Shown: positions 17,013 through 24,860, counted from the stretch's first letter. The stretch is 64,000 nucleotides of DNA from Nodosilinea sp. PGN35 (GCF_029109325.1 NZ_JAQKQJ010000015.1:402133-466132), one strand, 5' to 3'. Numbers and translations: made by a program. The notes: a model not told the origin generated them from the sequence alone.

Positions 17013-17864
17013 ATGACTCTTGCCGCCGCAGATCTCCGAGGGCCAAACCAGCCCAAAAATGTGTTGGCAAAGATCTCTATTCCCTGGATAGTGGTCTTTG
17101 CCCATCTGTTTATTATTCTGCTGTTTCCGCTGCTGGCCCTGCTGCTGCAGGCGATCGTGCTCAACCCGGCGCAGTTTTGGGCGCTGGCCACCACTCCCAT
17201 TGCCCTATCGACCTACAACATCACCTTTGGCACGGCCACCGTGGCGGCGATCGTCAACATGCTGGCGGGCACCCTCACCGCCTGGGTGCTGGTGCGCTAT
17301 CAGTTTCCCGGCAAGCGGTTTTTAGACGGCATCATCGATCTGCCCTTTGCCCTGCCCACGGCGGTGGCGGGCATTACCCTGGCCACCATCTACAACCAGA
17401 GCGGCTGGATTGGGCAGTTTTTTGCCCCCTTCGGCATTCAGATTGCTTTTAGCCGGGTTGGGGTGGCGATCGCCATGATCTTTGTCTCTCTGCCCTTTGT
17501 GGTGCGCACCGTACAGCCCGTTCTGCAAGAGGTCGAGCCCACCATTGAAGAGGCCGCCTGGTCCCTGGGGGCCTCCCGGTTCCAAACCTTTTGGAAGGTG
17601 ATTTTGCCCCCGATCATTCCAGCCATCTTGACCGGCACCGCCCAGGCCTTTGCCCGCGCCGTGGGCGAATTCGGCTCAGTGGTACTGGTGGCCGCCAACG
17701 TTCCGTTTCAGGATTTGATTGCACCAGTGCTGGTGTTTCAAAGGCTTGAAGGGGCAGATATTCCAGGGGCTACAGTAATTGGACTGGTGCTGCTGCTGAT
17801 TTCGCTGGTTTTGCTGCTCATTATCAACCTGCTACAGGCATGGGGTCGCCGCTATGACGTTTAA
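17013..17864 (+). CDS. cysT: Sulfate ABC transporter permease CysT
   Basis: A 283-residue permease with six membrane segments. The coupling loop near residue 185 reads EEAAWSLGASRFQTFWKVILP, and AQAFARAVGEFGSVVLVA near 215 is typical of CysT/CysU. I use the ATG at 17013; a TTG at 16989 preceded by GAAGGGA is an alternative. It overlaps cysW by 11 bases. Together with CysW it forms the sulfate channel in the inner membrane. Confidence 0.92.
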   Translation: MTLAAADLRGPNQPKNVLAKISIPWIVVFAHLFIILLFPLLALLLQAIVLNPAQFWALATTPIALSTYNITFGTATVAAIVNMLAGTLTAWVLVRYQFPGKRFLDGIIDLPFALPTAVAGITLATIYNQSGWIGQFFAPFGIQIAFSRVGVAIAMIFVSLPFVVRTVQPVLQEVEPTIEEAAWSLGASRFQTFWKVILPPIIPAILTGTAQAFARAVGEFGSVVLVAANVPFQDLIAPVLVFQRLEGADIPGATVIGLVLLLISLVLLLIINLLQAWGRRYDV

Positions 17865-18726
17865 CCTAGACACACAAGCCCCGGCTGTGGAGCAGGAAAT
17901 CAGCCCCAAAGCTCCCCAGGACTGGGCCAAGATTGGGCTGATTTTGCTGGTGTTTGCCTTCTTCACCGTAATTTTGATCGTGCCCGTCATCTATGTATTT
18001 GTGGGAGCCTTCAGCAACGGGCTGCCGGGCTTTCTTGGCACCCTATCAAGCCGTGAGTTCCTCAATGCCCTGCGGCTGACGCTGATGGCGGTGGCGGTGG
18101 CCGTACCCCTAAACGTGATCTTTGGCCTCTGCGCCGCCCTTGTGCTTGCCCGCAAGAGCTTTCGAGGCCGCACCTTTTTGCTTAGCGTCATTGACCTGCC
18201 CTTTTCGATCTCGCCAGTGGTGGCGGGCCTGATGCTGGTGTCGCTTTACGGTCGCCAGGGGCTGCTCAACCCGGTGTTGCAGGCCCTCGATTTGCGAATT
18301 ATTTTCGCCTTTCCCGGTATCGCCCTGGCCACAATTTTGGGCGGCATGCCCTTTGTCGCCCGAGAGGTGATTCCGGTGCTAGAGGAAATCGGGGATGAGG
18401 AAGAGGAAGCCGCCAAAACCCTGGGGGCCAGCAGCTGGCAGACCTTCTGGCGGGTCACCCTACCCGCCATTCGCTGGGCGCTGGGCTACGGTATCATTCT
18501 CACCACCGCCCGGGCCATGGGCGAATTCGGCTCCATTGCGGTAGTGTCCAGCAACCTGATTGGCCGTACCCAAACCCTCACCCTGTTTGTCGATAGCTCC
18601 TATCGCAACTACGACTCCCAGGGTGCCTTTGCCACGGCGGTGGTACTCGCTGGCCTGGCCGCTTTCACCCTGGTGATCAAGCAATTACTAGAACATCTCT
18701 ACACCAAGCGCTACAAGGCGGAATAG
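17854..18726 (+). CDS. cysW: Sulfate ABC transporter permease CysW
   Basis: A 290-residue permease. After a polar N-terminal 25 residues come six membrane segments; the coupling loop near residue 190 reads EEEEAAKTLGASSWQTFWRVTLP, and RAMGEFGSIAVVS near 225 is the CysW signature region. The start overlaps the end of cysT. It partners CysT and CysA. Confidence 0.93.
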   Translation: MTFNLDTQAPAVEQEISPKAPQDWAKIGLILLVFAFFTVILIVPVIYVFVGAFSNGLPGFLGTLSSREFLNALRLTLMAVAVAVPLNVIFGLCAALVLARKSFRGRTFLLSVIDLPFSISPVVAGLMLVSLYGRQGLLNPVLQALDLRIIFAFPGIALATILGGMPFVAREVIPVLEEIGDEEEEAAKTLGASSWQTFWRVTLPAIRWALGYGIILTTARAMGEFGSIAVVSSNLIGRTQTLTLFVDSSYRNYDSQGAFATAVVLAGLAAFTLVIKQLLEHLYTKRYKAE

Positions 18727-18752
18727 TTCTGTCAATTTGGAGATTAATTCCT

Positions 18753-19064
18753 ATGGCATCTGTATCCCCCGGCTATGGGCTGGACGCCCTGCACCGCGAA
18801 GACCCCGCCAGCCTGGTGCAAACCCAGGTCAAAATCCGCATTCCCAAAGAGCGGCACCCCGACCCGGTGATCTCGAACCTGATCAACCGCTATGGCCTCA
18901 AGGTGAATATCCTCGGGGCCCTGCTGGGGGCCAACGGCCAAGAGGACGGCTGGTTTGACCTGGCGATTGAGGGTCGCGCCGCCACCATCCACGAAGCCCT
19001 GCTGGATCTGGTGGAATTGGACGCAGATCTATGGTTTAACACCGACGCCGACGATGGTCACTGA
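18753..19064 (+). CDS. NIL domain protein
   Basis: A 103-residue soluble protein with an NIL-type fold from about residue 22 to 98 (VKIRIPKERHPDPVISNLINRY, then LGALLGANGQEDGWFDLAIEG). NIL domains regulate methionine ABC transporters in other bacteria, and stand-alone NIL proteins commonly follow cyanobacterial sulfate permease genes. It starts 26 bases after cysW, so it is the likely fourth gene of the operon. A ligand-sensing role is an inference. Confidence 0.8.
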   Translation: MASVSPGYGLDALHREDPASLVQTQVKIRIPKERHPDPVISNLINRYGLKVNILGALLGANGQEDGWFDLAIEGRAATIHEALLDLVELDADLWFNTDADDGH

Positions 19065-19767
19065 GACTGCCATGTTTTGCCCAACCCATCACCAGGCCAC
19101 CATCATCGCCCTCGACAGACGAGATTTGATCTCGACACTTGTAGTCCAGGTCGCCGGGGCTTTGGGTGGCAAGCAAAATGCCCAGCCCGGCGGAGTGGGC
19201 TCGCTTCAACAGGCTTTCCATGGGCTCTTTGGTGGAGGGTTTGCCCTGGGCGGGCAGATACAGATCGGCCTCATCAAACAACACCACCGCCTGGAGCTGG
19301 CCATACGGGTGCCGCTGGGCATAGCGGTTGAGGTTAAGCAAAAACTGCGACACCCAAAATAGAATGTTGGCGTTATCGCCCAGGCTGCCCAGGTTGATCA
19401 CCGATAGCCGGGTCTTCTGGGGGTGAGACCAGGTCAACAGCTGCTCGGTGGAGAGTTGTTCGCACTGAGGATTGAAGAGGTGCCCGGCCATCAGGCTGAG
19501 GGTCTGGAGGTCTTCCGCCAGCTTTTTGCAGTGCTTCGGGTCTAACACCCCGATCGCATTGACCAGTAGTGGATCTTGCTCGGCAATAAATGCAATCAGC
19601 CGGTCGATGCTCAGGGGATTGTCGGTCTGGAGAGTGCTGAGCACGGCGATCGCCTGCCCCAAAACCGCCATCCGAGTTTTGTCTAGCCCCGCCGACTTAT
19701 AGCCCATGCTGCCGCCCAGGGCGGCAGCGCAGTAGTTGGCCAGTTGCTGATCGCTATGGGGCCGGGA
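19036..19767 (-). pseudogene. Fragment of a HerA/VirD4-like ATPase
   Basis: Minus-strand remnant of a large ATP-binding protein. Recognisable residues include a Walker-B-like VVLFDEADLYLP and the following sensor-like GLGILLATQSPGDLDYKCRD, as in HerA/DUF87-type ATPases. The Walker A domain is absent. Similarity continues upstream of the first ATG (19707) as DQQLANYCAAALGG to about 19767 and then stops. At the 3' side the family sequence ends near 19120 (RDQISS), and the remainder runs into the NIL gene. Both ends are therefore lost: a decayed mobile or defence-type ATPase. Confidence 0.65.
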
Positions 19768-20102
19768 GAGCCTTTATGTGGTAGTGAGCCGGGTGAAACG
19801 GGTTCTGCGGCTGTATGCCTCAGAAGATTTGGATCGATTGATTGAGCGGGTGGAACGTTCCAGGGCGAAGGAAAACCCTGGGGAGGTTGTGTTACCAGGC
19901 ACTCGAACCGACGCTCCAGGACAGGTGAGGTTGCCGCTAATCAGCACGCGCAGGTAAAGATGATAGCCCTCTCCGAGGGTTTACTCAATGCGGCCAAGGC
20001 AAGAACCAGTCGCTCTCAAGCTGGGTTAGAACGTTAGACCAGGGATCAGGGGGTTCAGAGCAGTCCGCTAAAATTGGGGTAGCCCCGATTGCAGGCGCAG
20101 CG
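19768..20102 (+). other. Intergenic region with an unrecognised open frame
   Basis: About 335 bases. A plus-strand frame from a GTG at 19778 to TAA at 19955-19957 would encode 59 residues, with a helical stretch LRLYASEDLDRLIERVERS; there is no ribosome site and I do not recognise it. It may be part of whatever replaced the ATPase N-terminus. Confidence 0.3.
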
Positions 20103-20900
20103 ATGGCATCCCCCTTTCCAGGCATGGATCCTTATTTAGAACAGGCTACTTTTTGGTCAGAGTTCCACAGCCGATTGATTGTGGCGATCGCCGATGCTCT
20201 GGCCCCTAGCCTGCTGCCGCAATACTACGTGGCGGTTGAGACTCGCACCTATATCGATGGCACCACTGAGGAATTACTGGTGGGGATTCCAGACGCAGTT
20301 GTGTTGTCTACCCCAGCCCCAGCAGCCCCGGCTAAACCTGAGACGGTTGGTGCTGGGGTGGCAACGACGGTGCGGCCTCAGTCTGTGATTTTGCCCATGC
20401 CGCTGGAGGTCAAAGAGCGCTATCTAGAGATTCGAGAGGCCGGGAGTAATGCGGTGATTGCGGTAATTGAGGTGCTATCACCGATGAATAAGCAACCGGG
20501 CGAAGGCCGCAGGATCCATAACGCGAAGCGGCAAACGGTCTTGGGCAGTGCCTCCCACCTGGTGGAAATAGATTTGCTGCGGGCCTACGACCCCATGGCA
20601 ATGCACCCGATAGATACAGGGGCGGCATCGACCGCTCAGTATCGCATTTTGGTGAGTCGCTCAGAGTACCGCCCTCGGGCCGATCTCTATAAATTCTCCC
20701 TGCGGGAACCGATTCCTGAGTTTCCGCTACCGCTGAAAGCACCGGGGGAGCAGGTGATCGTTGACTTGCAGCCGCTGGTAAACGGCATTTATGTACGCAG
20801 TGGGTACGGCATTCGGGTAGATTATCAAGCCCCGGTGCCACCACCAGCCCCATCAGCGGAGGAGCAGGCTTGGGTGAAGGAGCTATTGCACAGCCGCTAA
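20103..20900 (+). CDS. DUF4058 family protein
   Basis: A 265-residue soluble protein beginning MASPFPGMDPYLEQ, the standard start of DUF4058 proteins, which are numerous in cyanobacteria. A PD-(D/E)XK nuclease-like core is suggested by RYLEIREAG and VIAVIEVLSPMNK around residues 108-130. Function is unknown; the family is scattered in accessory regions with Uma2-like proteins. The gene stands alone with normal-looking length. Confidence 0.85.
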   Translation: MASPFPGMDPYLEQATFWSEFHSRLIVAIADALAPSLLPQYYVAVETRTYIDGTTEELLVGIPDAVVLSTPAPAAPAKPETVGAGVATTVRPQSVILPMPLEVKERYLEIREAGSNAVIAVIEVLSPMNKQPGEGRRIHNAKRQTVLGSASHLVEIDLLRAYDPMAMHPIDTGAASTAQYRILVSRSEYRPRADLYKFSLREPIPEFPLPLKAPGEQVIVDLQPLVNGIYVRSGYGIRVDYQAPVPPPAPSAEEQAWVKELLHSR

Positions 20901-20976
20901 CCCATGGTGCTGGTGTCCTCTGACTGTGGCTTTGGGACTGTTGGAAAATGGGGCTGAGCTTGCGATCGCCGAGAGC

Positions 20977-21009
20977 AAAAAAGGCCCGGAAGTCGTGCTC
21001 ACGAGCCTT
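20977..21009 (-). terminator. Rho-independent-like terminator of the 21034-21405 gene
   Basis: On the minus strand AAGGC ... GCCTT closes a hairpin with an inner CGT/ACG stem, followed by TTTTT. It lies just past the stop codon of the minus-strand gene. Confidence 0.5.
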
Positions 21010-21033
21010 GGAGAATTAGGTTTTGAGAATGGC

Positions 21034-21405
21034 TTACGAAGCGTTGGCCTTTGGGGTGCGGCGGGGGCGCTTGTACTCCGACTTTTTCTTGTAGCCGATC
21101 GCCTGGGCTTCGTCGCTGTTGGGGCCATACTGGCCGCGCACGGTTTCTTTCATCGCCATCACCCTATCGTGAAACTCAACTTCGGCCATACGGGCGGCAT
21201 CAGAAGCGGCTTTGATGGCGGCTAGGAGTTCGGTCTCTTGTTGCTGTTTGGCCCGCATGGTTTCGTAACCGGCTTTGAGCGCTTCGGGGGTGGCCTCACT
21301 GCGAACGGGGATGTAGTTTTTGATGAAGTTCATGCCGTGGAAGGAATTGATATCGGCCTCGATGGTTTTGGCGGGAACGCGCCGGGAAAAGTCAACGGTG
21401 TTCAT
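21034..21405 (-). CDS. Conserved-type hypothetical protein with basic C-terminus
   Basis: A 123-residue protein from the ATG at 21403-21405 (MNTVDFSRRVPAKTIEADI). A central helical region (residues 45-90) is Ala/Glu/Lys-rich, and the end reads YGPNSDEAQAIGYKKKSEYK followed by a basic Arg/Lys tail. The combination YG(P/K)DSDE...G(Y/R)KRKSE(R/Y)KR occurs in many bacterial hypothetical proteins of unknown function. It has its own terminator and no operon partner. Confidence 0.6.
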   Translation of the reverse strand: MNTVDFSRRVPAKTIEADINSFHGMNFIKNYIPVRSEATPEALKAGYETMRAKQQQETELLAAIKAASDAARMAEVEFHDRVMAMKETVRGQYGPNSDEAQAIGYKKKSEYKRPRRTPKANAS

Positions 21406-21745
21406 GACAGATACGCCCTGAAGAGGGGTGGATGAGTGGGTTAGTTTGGGTTGCGTGAAACGCAGCCGCAGGTCTGGGGCGATGACCTGTAGAGGCGACT
21501 TGAATTGTGGCAATGCGTTAACCGAGACGACGGTAGGGGTTGGCGTCTGATTGTCTCGCCTAAGGGCAGATTGCCCGGCAGGAAGAAGCTCAATCTCGGG
21601 AAATTAGCAAGATTGTGACCAGAGATGATGGGTGTTGATGAAGAGAAGATGAATCGGGCGGCGTGGGGAAATGGATGTTGCAGCCGAACGGTTGATAGGT
21701 GCGCTGCGCCATTGAGTTTGCTAACGGATCAAGGTGTTTTAGATT
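21406..21745. other. Intergenic region before the 21-bp array
   Basis: About 340 bases with no supported gene. It should contain the promoter of the minus-strand gene that ends at 21034. Nothing else is visible. Confidence 0.35.
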
Positions 21746-22165
21746 GACGGCAGAATCATTTGCGACCCAAATACAAGATTCTGCTCTATGAAAACAATGT
21801 TTCGCATTGATGGCACAATCATCCGCAGGTTTGGAGGAAAGGTTCGCTGAAGCGGAGGAATCATTCGCGGGCTTGGAGGAAAGATTTGCGCCCGTGAAGG
21901 AAAGGTTTGCAGGGGTGGAGGAATGATCTCTGGCAGTGGAGGCAGCTTACGCGAGGTCGGAAGGATGATCTGCGTGGGCGGAGGAACCTTTTGGGTGGGC
22001 GAAGGAAAGGTTTGCGCGGGCTGAAGCTTCTACCGAGTGATCAAAGGAACCTTCCAGCGGGCGAAATAAAGGTTTCACGGGGGCGAAGGAAGAGTTTGCC
22101 TTGGCTGATGAGGGTTTGGGAGTGGCAGATGAACCTTACCAGTGGTGAAAGCAAAGGTCTGGGGC
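21746..22165 (+). repeat. Degenerate 21-bp tandem repeat array, about 20 units
   Basis: Twenty consecutive 21-base units can be laid out with no insertion or deletion; one or two weaker units may follow to 22207. The unit centres on GGAGGAA-N3-TTTGCG, for example units at 21830, 21851, 21872, 21893 and 21914. Because 21 is a multiple of three, one frame gives a heptad repeat of the form EERFA-x-x. A 38-codon open frame (21810-21926) reads five such heptads before a TGA in the ninth unit; later units carry further stops. It looks like a decayed gene for a heptad-repeat (coiled-coil-like) protein, or a minisatellite. No spacers are present, so it is not CRISPR. Confidence 0.75.
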
Positions 22166-22262
22166 CAGAAATAGAGCTTTTCAAGCATGGTGCAGAGGTT
22201 AGACGCTAATTGACTGACAAAAGTCCTAAAACCCAACAATTTCGGTATTGTTCTCGTTTGTT

Positions 22263-22367
22263 CTCGTTCCCAGCTTTTAGCTGGGAATGCTTTTCAAGTG
22301 GCTCTGCCACTCGCTTTCAGGAGGCGGAGCATCCTAGCAGCATTCCAAGGCGGAGCCTTGGAACGAG
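22263..22367. repeat. MITE-like multi-hairpin palindromic element
   Basis: A 105-base element bounded by CTCGTTCC and GGAACGAG, each extended into its own hairpin (TTCCCAGC-ttt-AGCTGGGAA, and CATTCCAAGG...CCTTGGAACG), with two inner stems AGTGGC/GCCACT and GGAGGCGGAGCATCC. This architecture matches a class of cyanobacterial dispersed elements with GTTCCCAGGC.../...GCCTGGGAAC ends. A 70-codon frame reading through it is not a gene. Confidence 0.75.
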
Positions 22368-22499
22368 ATGTGTCAGGCAGTCAGGGTTTAGACTTCCCCA
22401 GGTGAAGGATCTCGGTTGCTAAACCCAGGGTTTTGAGCAACGGTAACAATTCTTACTTGCGTCCGGTACGTGATTGGACTAAATTACTGAGCTAAGGCT

Positions 22500-22670
22500 G
22501 TGTGCGTGCAGTCTAAACTTCCCAAAAATTTGGTCGAGCGCCACTGGAAGGTGTTGGAGCACCAACCAGCGGCTGACCCCTTCGACAGGTACTAGCTGTC
22601 TCGGAGGCTGAGTAGCATTTTACTCGTGGCCGCTCCGAACTGCATAATGTCTGGGAGCGGCCAAGTTTTT
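22500..22670 (+). ncRNA. Candidate small RNA ending in a strong terminator
   Basis: There is no protein here, but the sequence is structured: GTTGG-agca-CCAAC at about 22555, a second imperfect stem around 22590-22615, then a 10-bp terminator stem and a U-run. The 5' end is unknown. I cannot match it to 6S, Yfr1 or tmRNA. It could equally be a leader of the small gene at 22710. Confidence 0.3.
22627..22670 (+). terminator. Rho-independent terminator
   Basis: Perfect 10-bp stem TGGCCGCTCC / GGAGCGGCCA with a 17-base loop, followed by AGTTTTT. It does not follow any recognised gene, which is the reason for proposing a small RNA upstream. Confidence 0.65.
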
Positions 22671-22709
22671 GGGATTCCTACCCATCGTTTCATCGGAGGA
22701 ATCCCGACT

Positions 22710-22997
22710 ATGTTGTGTTTTACCCGTCAAGATCCCTGGGTTCTGGCAGAACCCAGGGATCTGAATCCGCTGCAGCTAGCATCCCCCATCGCCCAGCCGG
22801 GGCGAGAGCGATTGCGCCATCTGGTGGTTGGCTCGCCGGAGGGGGTGCGATCGACGATTAACCTGCTGCATGTGTTGACCTATGCGGAGCAGGCGACCTG
22901 GAGCCAGTTGGTAACGATCCCGCCGTCGGGGATCTTGATTACCCCAGAGCAAGGCGAGGTGTTTAGTCTGCTGAGGCGCGATAGACAAGTAAATTAA
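22710..22997 (+). CDS. Small hypothetical protein with a palindrome inside its coding sequence
   Basis: A 95-residue protein starting at an ATG with GGAGG ten bases upstream. Residues 6-18 (RQDPWVLAEPRDL) are encoded by a perfect 15-bp-arm palindrome. The remainder contains LRHLVVGSPEGVRSTINLLH and PPSGILITPEQGEVFSLL, which look like real protein sequence with a beta-rich end. I do not know a function. A terminator hairpin built from a similar palindrome follows the stop codon. No operon partner. Confidence 0.6.
   Translation: MLCFTRQDPWVLAEPRDLNPLQLASPIAQPGRERLRHLVVGSPEGVRSTINLLHVLTYAEQATWSQLVTIPPSGILITPEQGEVFSLLRRDRQVN
22730..22762. repeat. Perfect palindrome inside a coding sequence
   Basis: AGATCCCTGGGTTCT, three bases, AGAACCCAGGGATCT. 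Its arms are closely related to the terminator hairpin at 23007-23041, so the same repeat family occurs twice within 300 bases, once in frame within a gene. Confidence 0.8.
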
Positions 22998-23006
22998 CGG
23001 CAAATC

Positions 23007-23043
23007 AAGATTCCTGGGTTCTACCAAAACCCAGGAATCTTTT
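23007..23043 (+). terminator. Terminator hairpin from the CCTGGGTT palindrome family
   Basis: AAGATTCCTGGGTT, seven bases, AACCCAGGAATCTT, then TT. It lies ten bases after the stop codon of the small gene at 22710-22997. Confidence 0.6.
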
Positions 23044-23082
23044 CGATAATGGTAAAGCTAGTTTTTTTAGAGCTTGAATGGG

Positions 23083-23385
23083 GTGGACTATCAGAGGATC
23101 GTTTTTTCAGGCCATGCTATTAAGCAAATGTTTCAGCGCCAAATTGGCCGAGACGAGGTGAAAGCAGTTTTAGAGCATGGGGAAGTGATTGCTGAATACC
23201 CTGATGATCGTCCTTATCCCAGCTACCTGATGCTGGGCATAGTCAATCAGCGCCCGATTCATGCTGTGGTGGCAAGGGATGTAGAAACGCAAACGATATT
23301 TGTTGTAACTGTCTATGAGCCAGATGAAGACCTGTGGCAAGCTGACTTCAAAACTCGGAAAAAGTATGAACTGTGTAATCTGTAA
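23083..23385 (+). CDS. DUF4258 protein, toxin-like partner
   Basis: About 100 residues with the DUF4258 pattern: FSGHAIKQMFQRQIGRDEVKAVLEHGEVIAEY near the start, PYPSYLMLG in the middle, and a C-terminal TIFVVTVYEPD strand. DUF4258 proteins resemble the RelE/MqsR fold and are often encoded with a YgiT zinc-finger protein, as here. I propose GTG at 23083; a TTG at 23074 is possible. It overlaps the YgiT gene by 20 bases, so the two are translated together. A toxin role is inferred. Confidence 0.75.
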   Translation: MDYQRIVFSGHAIKQMFQRQIGRDEVKAVLEHGEVIAEYPDDRPYPSYLMLGIVNQRPIHAVVARDVETQTIFVVTVYEPDEDLWQADFKTRKKYELCNL

Positions 23386-23590
23386 ACAAGGTACGACTCA
23401 AGCTGGCCTGGTTACGGTCACCCTAGAGCGGGAAGGGGCAATTGTCGTGTTTAAGCGGGTGCCTGCGGAGGTTTGCGACAACTGCGGCGAATATTACCTC
23501 AGCGATGAGGTGACTGGGAAATTGCTGGAACGGGCAGAGGCAGCGATCGCCAGTGGTGCCGAGGTTGAGATCCGAGGTTATGCCGCTTGA
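23366..23590 (+). CDS. YgiT-type zinc finger protein, antitoxin-like
   Basis: A 74-residue protein with two Cys pairs, CVICKQG at residues 3-9 and CDNCGEYYLSDEV near 38, the MqsA/YgiT N-terminal zinc-binding pattern. The DNA-binding C-terminal domain of full MqsA is lacking; the end is a short helix (LLERAEAAIASG). In related loci this type pairs with DUF4258 proteins as a toxin-antitoxin-like module. The start codon lies inside the end of the DUF4258 gene. Confidence 0.8.
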   Translation: MNCVICKQGTTQAGLVTVTLEREGAIVVFKRVPAEVCDNCGEYYLSDEVTGKLLERAEAAIASGAEVEIRGYAA

Positions 23591-23594
23591 GAGG

Positions 23595-23969
23595 TTAGTT
23601 AAATGAAAAACACCTTTGGTTGGGTTCAACCAGGCCGAGGTTTCTGAGCTTGGCCAATGCAATGAAGGCTTCAAGTCGTTCAACTCGATGGTGCTCTAGG
23701 CAATCTTCGTAGTGCAGCAGCTCCTTATGTTCGGTGTCGGTTAGCTCGCCCCACTCGCATTTGTCGCGCAGGTCATCTAGGCGGCTTTGCTCTGAGGTGG
23801 GTAGCTGCCATTGAATGACGGCCAACAGCGGGGCCTCTTCTGGGTTGGCTGAAGTTTGGGGTGCAGGCTCAGCTAATACCTCCAGCAGTTGCACTACTGC
23901 GGCCAGCTTGTTTTGCGGGAGCTGGTCGAGCAGGGCGATCGCCCGCTGGCGGATATCTAAAGGAGGCAT
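23595..23969 (-). CDS. Hypothetical helical protein of cyanobacterial accessory type
   Basis: A 124-residue, mostly helical acidic protein: DIRQRAIALLDQLPQNKLAAVVQLLEVL at residues 5-32, then EWGELTDTEHKELLHYEDCLEHHRVERLEAFIALAKLR near 72-110. The first helix pair resembles the short antitoxin-like domains in proteins that accompany PIN/RelE toxins in cyanobacteria, but no toxin gene is adjacent on its strand. It converges with the YgiT gene with only four bases between stops. Confidence 0.6.
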   Translation of the reverse strand: MPPLDIRQRAIALLDQLPQNKLAAVVQLLEVLAEPAPQTSANPEEAPLLAVIQWQLPTSEQSRLDDLRDKCEWGELTDTEHKELLHYEDCLEHHRVERLEAFIALAKLRNLGLVEPNQRCFSFN

Positions 23970-24273
23970 GGCAAAAGCCAGGACAAGGTTTAGCTGTATG
24001 GTAGCAACATCAACGCATATCCCCTACTGACATCCTCGCCTTGCCCCATGCCCCCCGACGACACCTATAGCAACAGACCTTTGTTACTTAGCAAAGGCAC
24101 CCGTTCCCGTTTTTGCCATTCTCCCGTGAGCTTGAGCAAGAGAGTGGCCCTACCCCGGCAGCCAATCGCGACAGGCTGAGCAAAGCTAACCTTCGCCCAC
24201 AACACCACATAGGGCCGCCAGAGCAACCATGGCACCCTCCAGGGGATAGGTGCCTCTCAAACCATAGACAACC
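23970..24273. other. Intergenic region holding Uma2-leader repeat copy 1
   Basis: About 300 bases. The only recognisable content is the repeat at 24161-24240. Confidence 0.4.
24161..24240 (+). repeat. Uma2-leader repeat, copy 1
   Basis: Contains GCTGAGCAAAGCTAACC and CTTCGCCCACAACACCAC, ending GAGCAACCATGGCAC. It shares this with copies at 24969 and 25794. In copy 3 the ATG starts a Uma2 reading frame; here the ATG (24229) is followed by only five codons and TAG. It is therefore the leader and start of a lost Uma2 gene. Confidence 0.75.
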
Positions 24274-24591
24274 TTATCCGTCTCTTTCGAGCAGGCTACG
24301 AATATCTTGAGCCCCATAGAGAACTCTGACAATCTCAATTGCCTCATCGTTAACGCGATAGAAAATTAGGAAACGGTTGAAACCTTTCACATGCCACTTG
24401 CGCAGATCCCTGAGTCGTTCCTTCTCGCTAGGGTAAGGGCTGCCAACTCCCGGCATTCGGGCCAAATCAGCAAAAGTTTGCCGCGTTGCATCAAAAAACT
24501 GAAGCGCCTTATCAAAATCGCTTTCCGCTAGGTAAGCAAACTGCTCTCGCAAATCTAGACGGGCCGGAGCTGAAACAACAATCCGCCGCAT
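24274..24591 (-). CDS. RelE/ParE family toxin
   Basis: A 105-residue protein from the ATG at 24589-24591 (MRRIVVSAPARLDLREQFAYL). Family landmarks: first helix with LDLREQ.AYLAES, PGVGSPYP near residue 50, LRKWHVKGFNRFLIFYRV near 66, and the terminal IVRVLYGAQDIRSLL, all typical of ParE-type gyrase/ribosome toxins. It starts five bases after the antitoxin gene ends, the usual antitoxin-first order. Type II toxin-antitoxin function is inferred. Confidence 0.88.
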   Translation of the reverse strand: MRRIVVSAPARLDLREQFAYLAESDFDKALQFFDATRQTFADLARMPGVGSPYPSEKERLRDLRKWHVKGFNRFLIFYRVNDEAIEIVRVLYGAQDIRSLLERDG

Positions 24592-24596
24592 CAGGG

Positions 24597-24860
24597 TTAC
24601 TGTTCCTGATAGGTCTTGCTCAGGTCTTGCCGCTCCTGCTCCCACCAATCGTCCGTAGCTTCAATGCCTTCCTGGCGATCTAAGCTATCCAGTCCTTCTA
24701 TCAACAAATCATCTAGAGTCTCTTTTGCCTGCTCTCGCTGCCGGTCTCGCTGCACCAGGGCCAGAAAATACTCACTCGCAGACCGATAGCCGACTCGGGC
24801 AACCTGCTCGTTTACATAGGCCTGCACATCATCGGGTAAGGAAATGCTGATATTGCTCAT
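24597..24860 (-). CDS. Ribbon-helix-helix antitoxin (ParD/CopG type)
   Basis: An 87-residue protein starting MSNISISLPDDVQAYVNEQV (ATG at 24858-24860); the N-terminal ISISLPDDV is the ribbon strand and AYVNEQVARVGYRSASEYF the helices. The acidic C-terminal half (LDDLLIEGLDSLDRQEG...) would wrap the toxin. Upstream in-frame codons are not family-like. It forms a pair with the ParE-type toxin; such pairs usually repress their own promoter. Confidence 0.85.
   Translation of the reverse strand: MSNISISLPDDVQAYVNEQVARVGYRSASEYFLALVQRDRQREQAKETLDDLLIEGLDSLDRQEGIEATDDWWEQERQDLSKTYQEQ

Noticed and set aside
21746..22207. CRISPR-like periodic array
   Set aside because: Units are directly adjacent 21-mers with no spacers and no cas genes nearby.
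21907..22209. 100-codon open frame across the 21-bp array
   Set aside because: Composition is Trp/Arg/Gly repeats caused by the array; no ribosome site. The phase that gives heptads is a different frame.
22210..22422. 70-codon frame
   Set aside because: It reads through the MITE-like palindromic element, whose hairpins fully explain the sequence.
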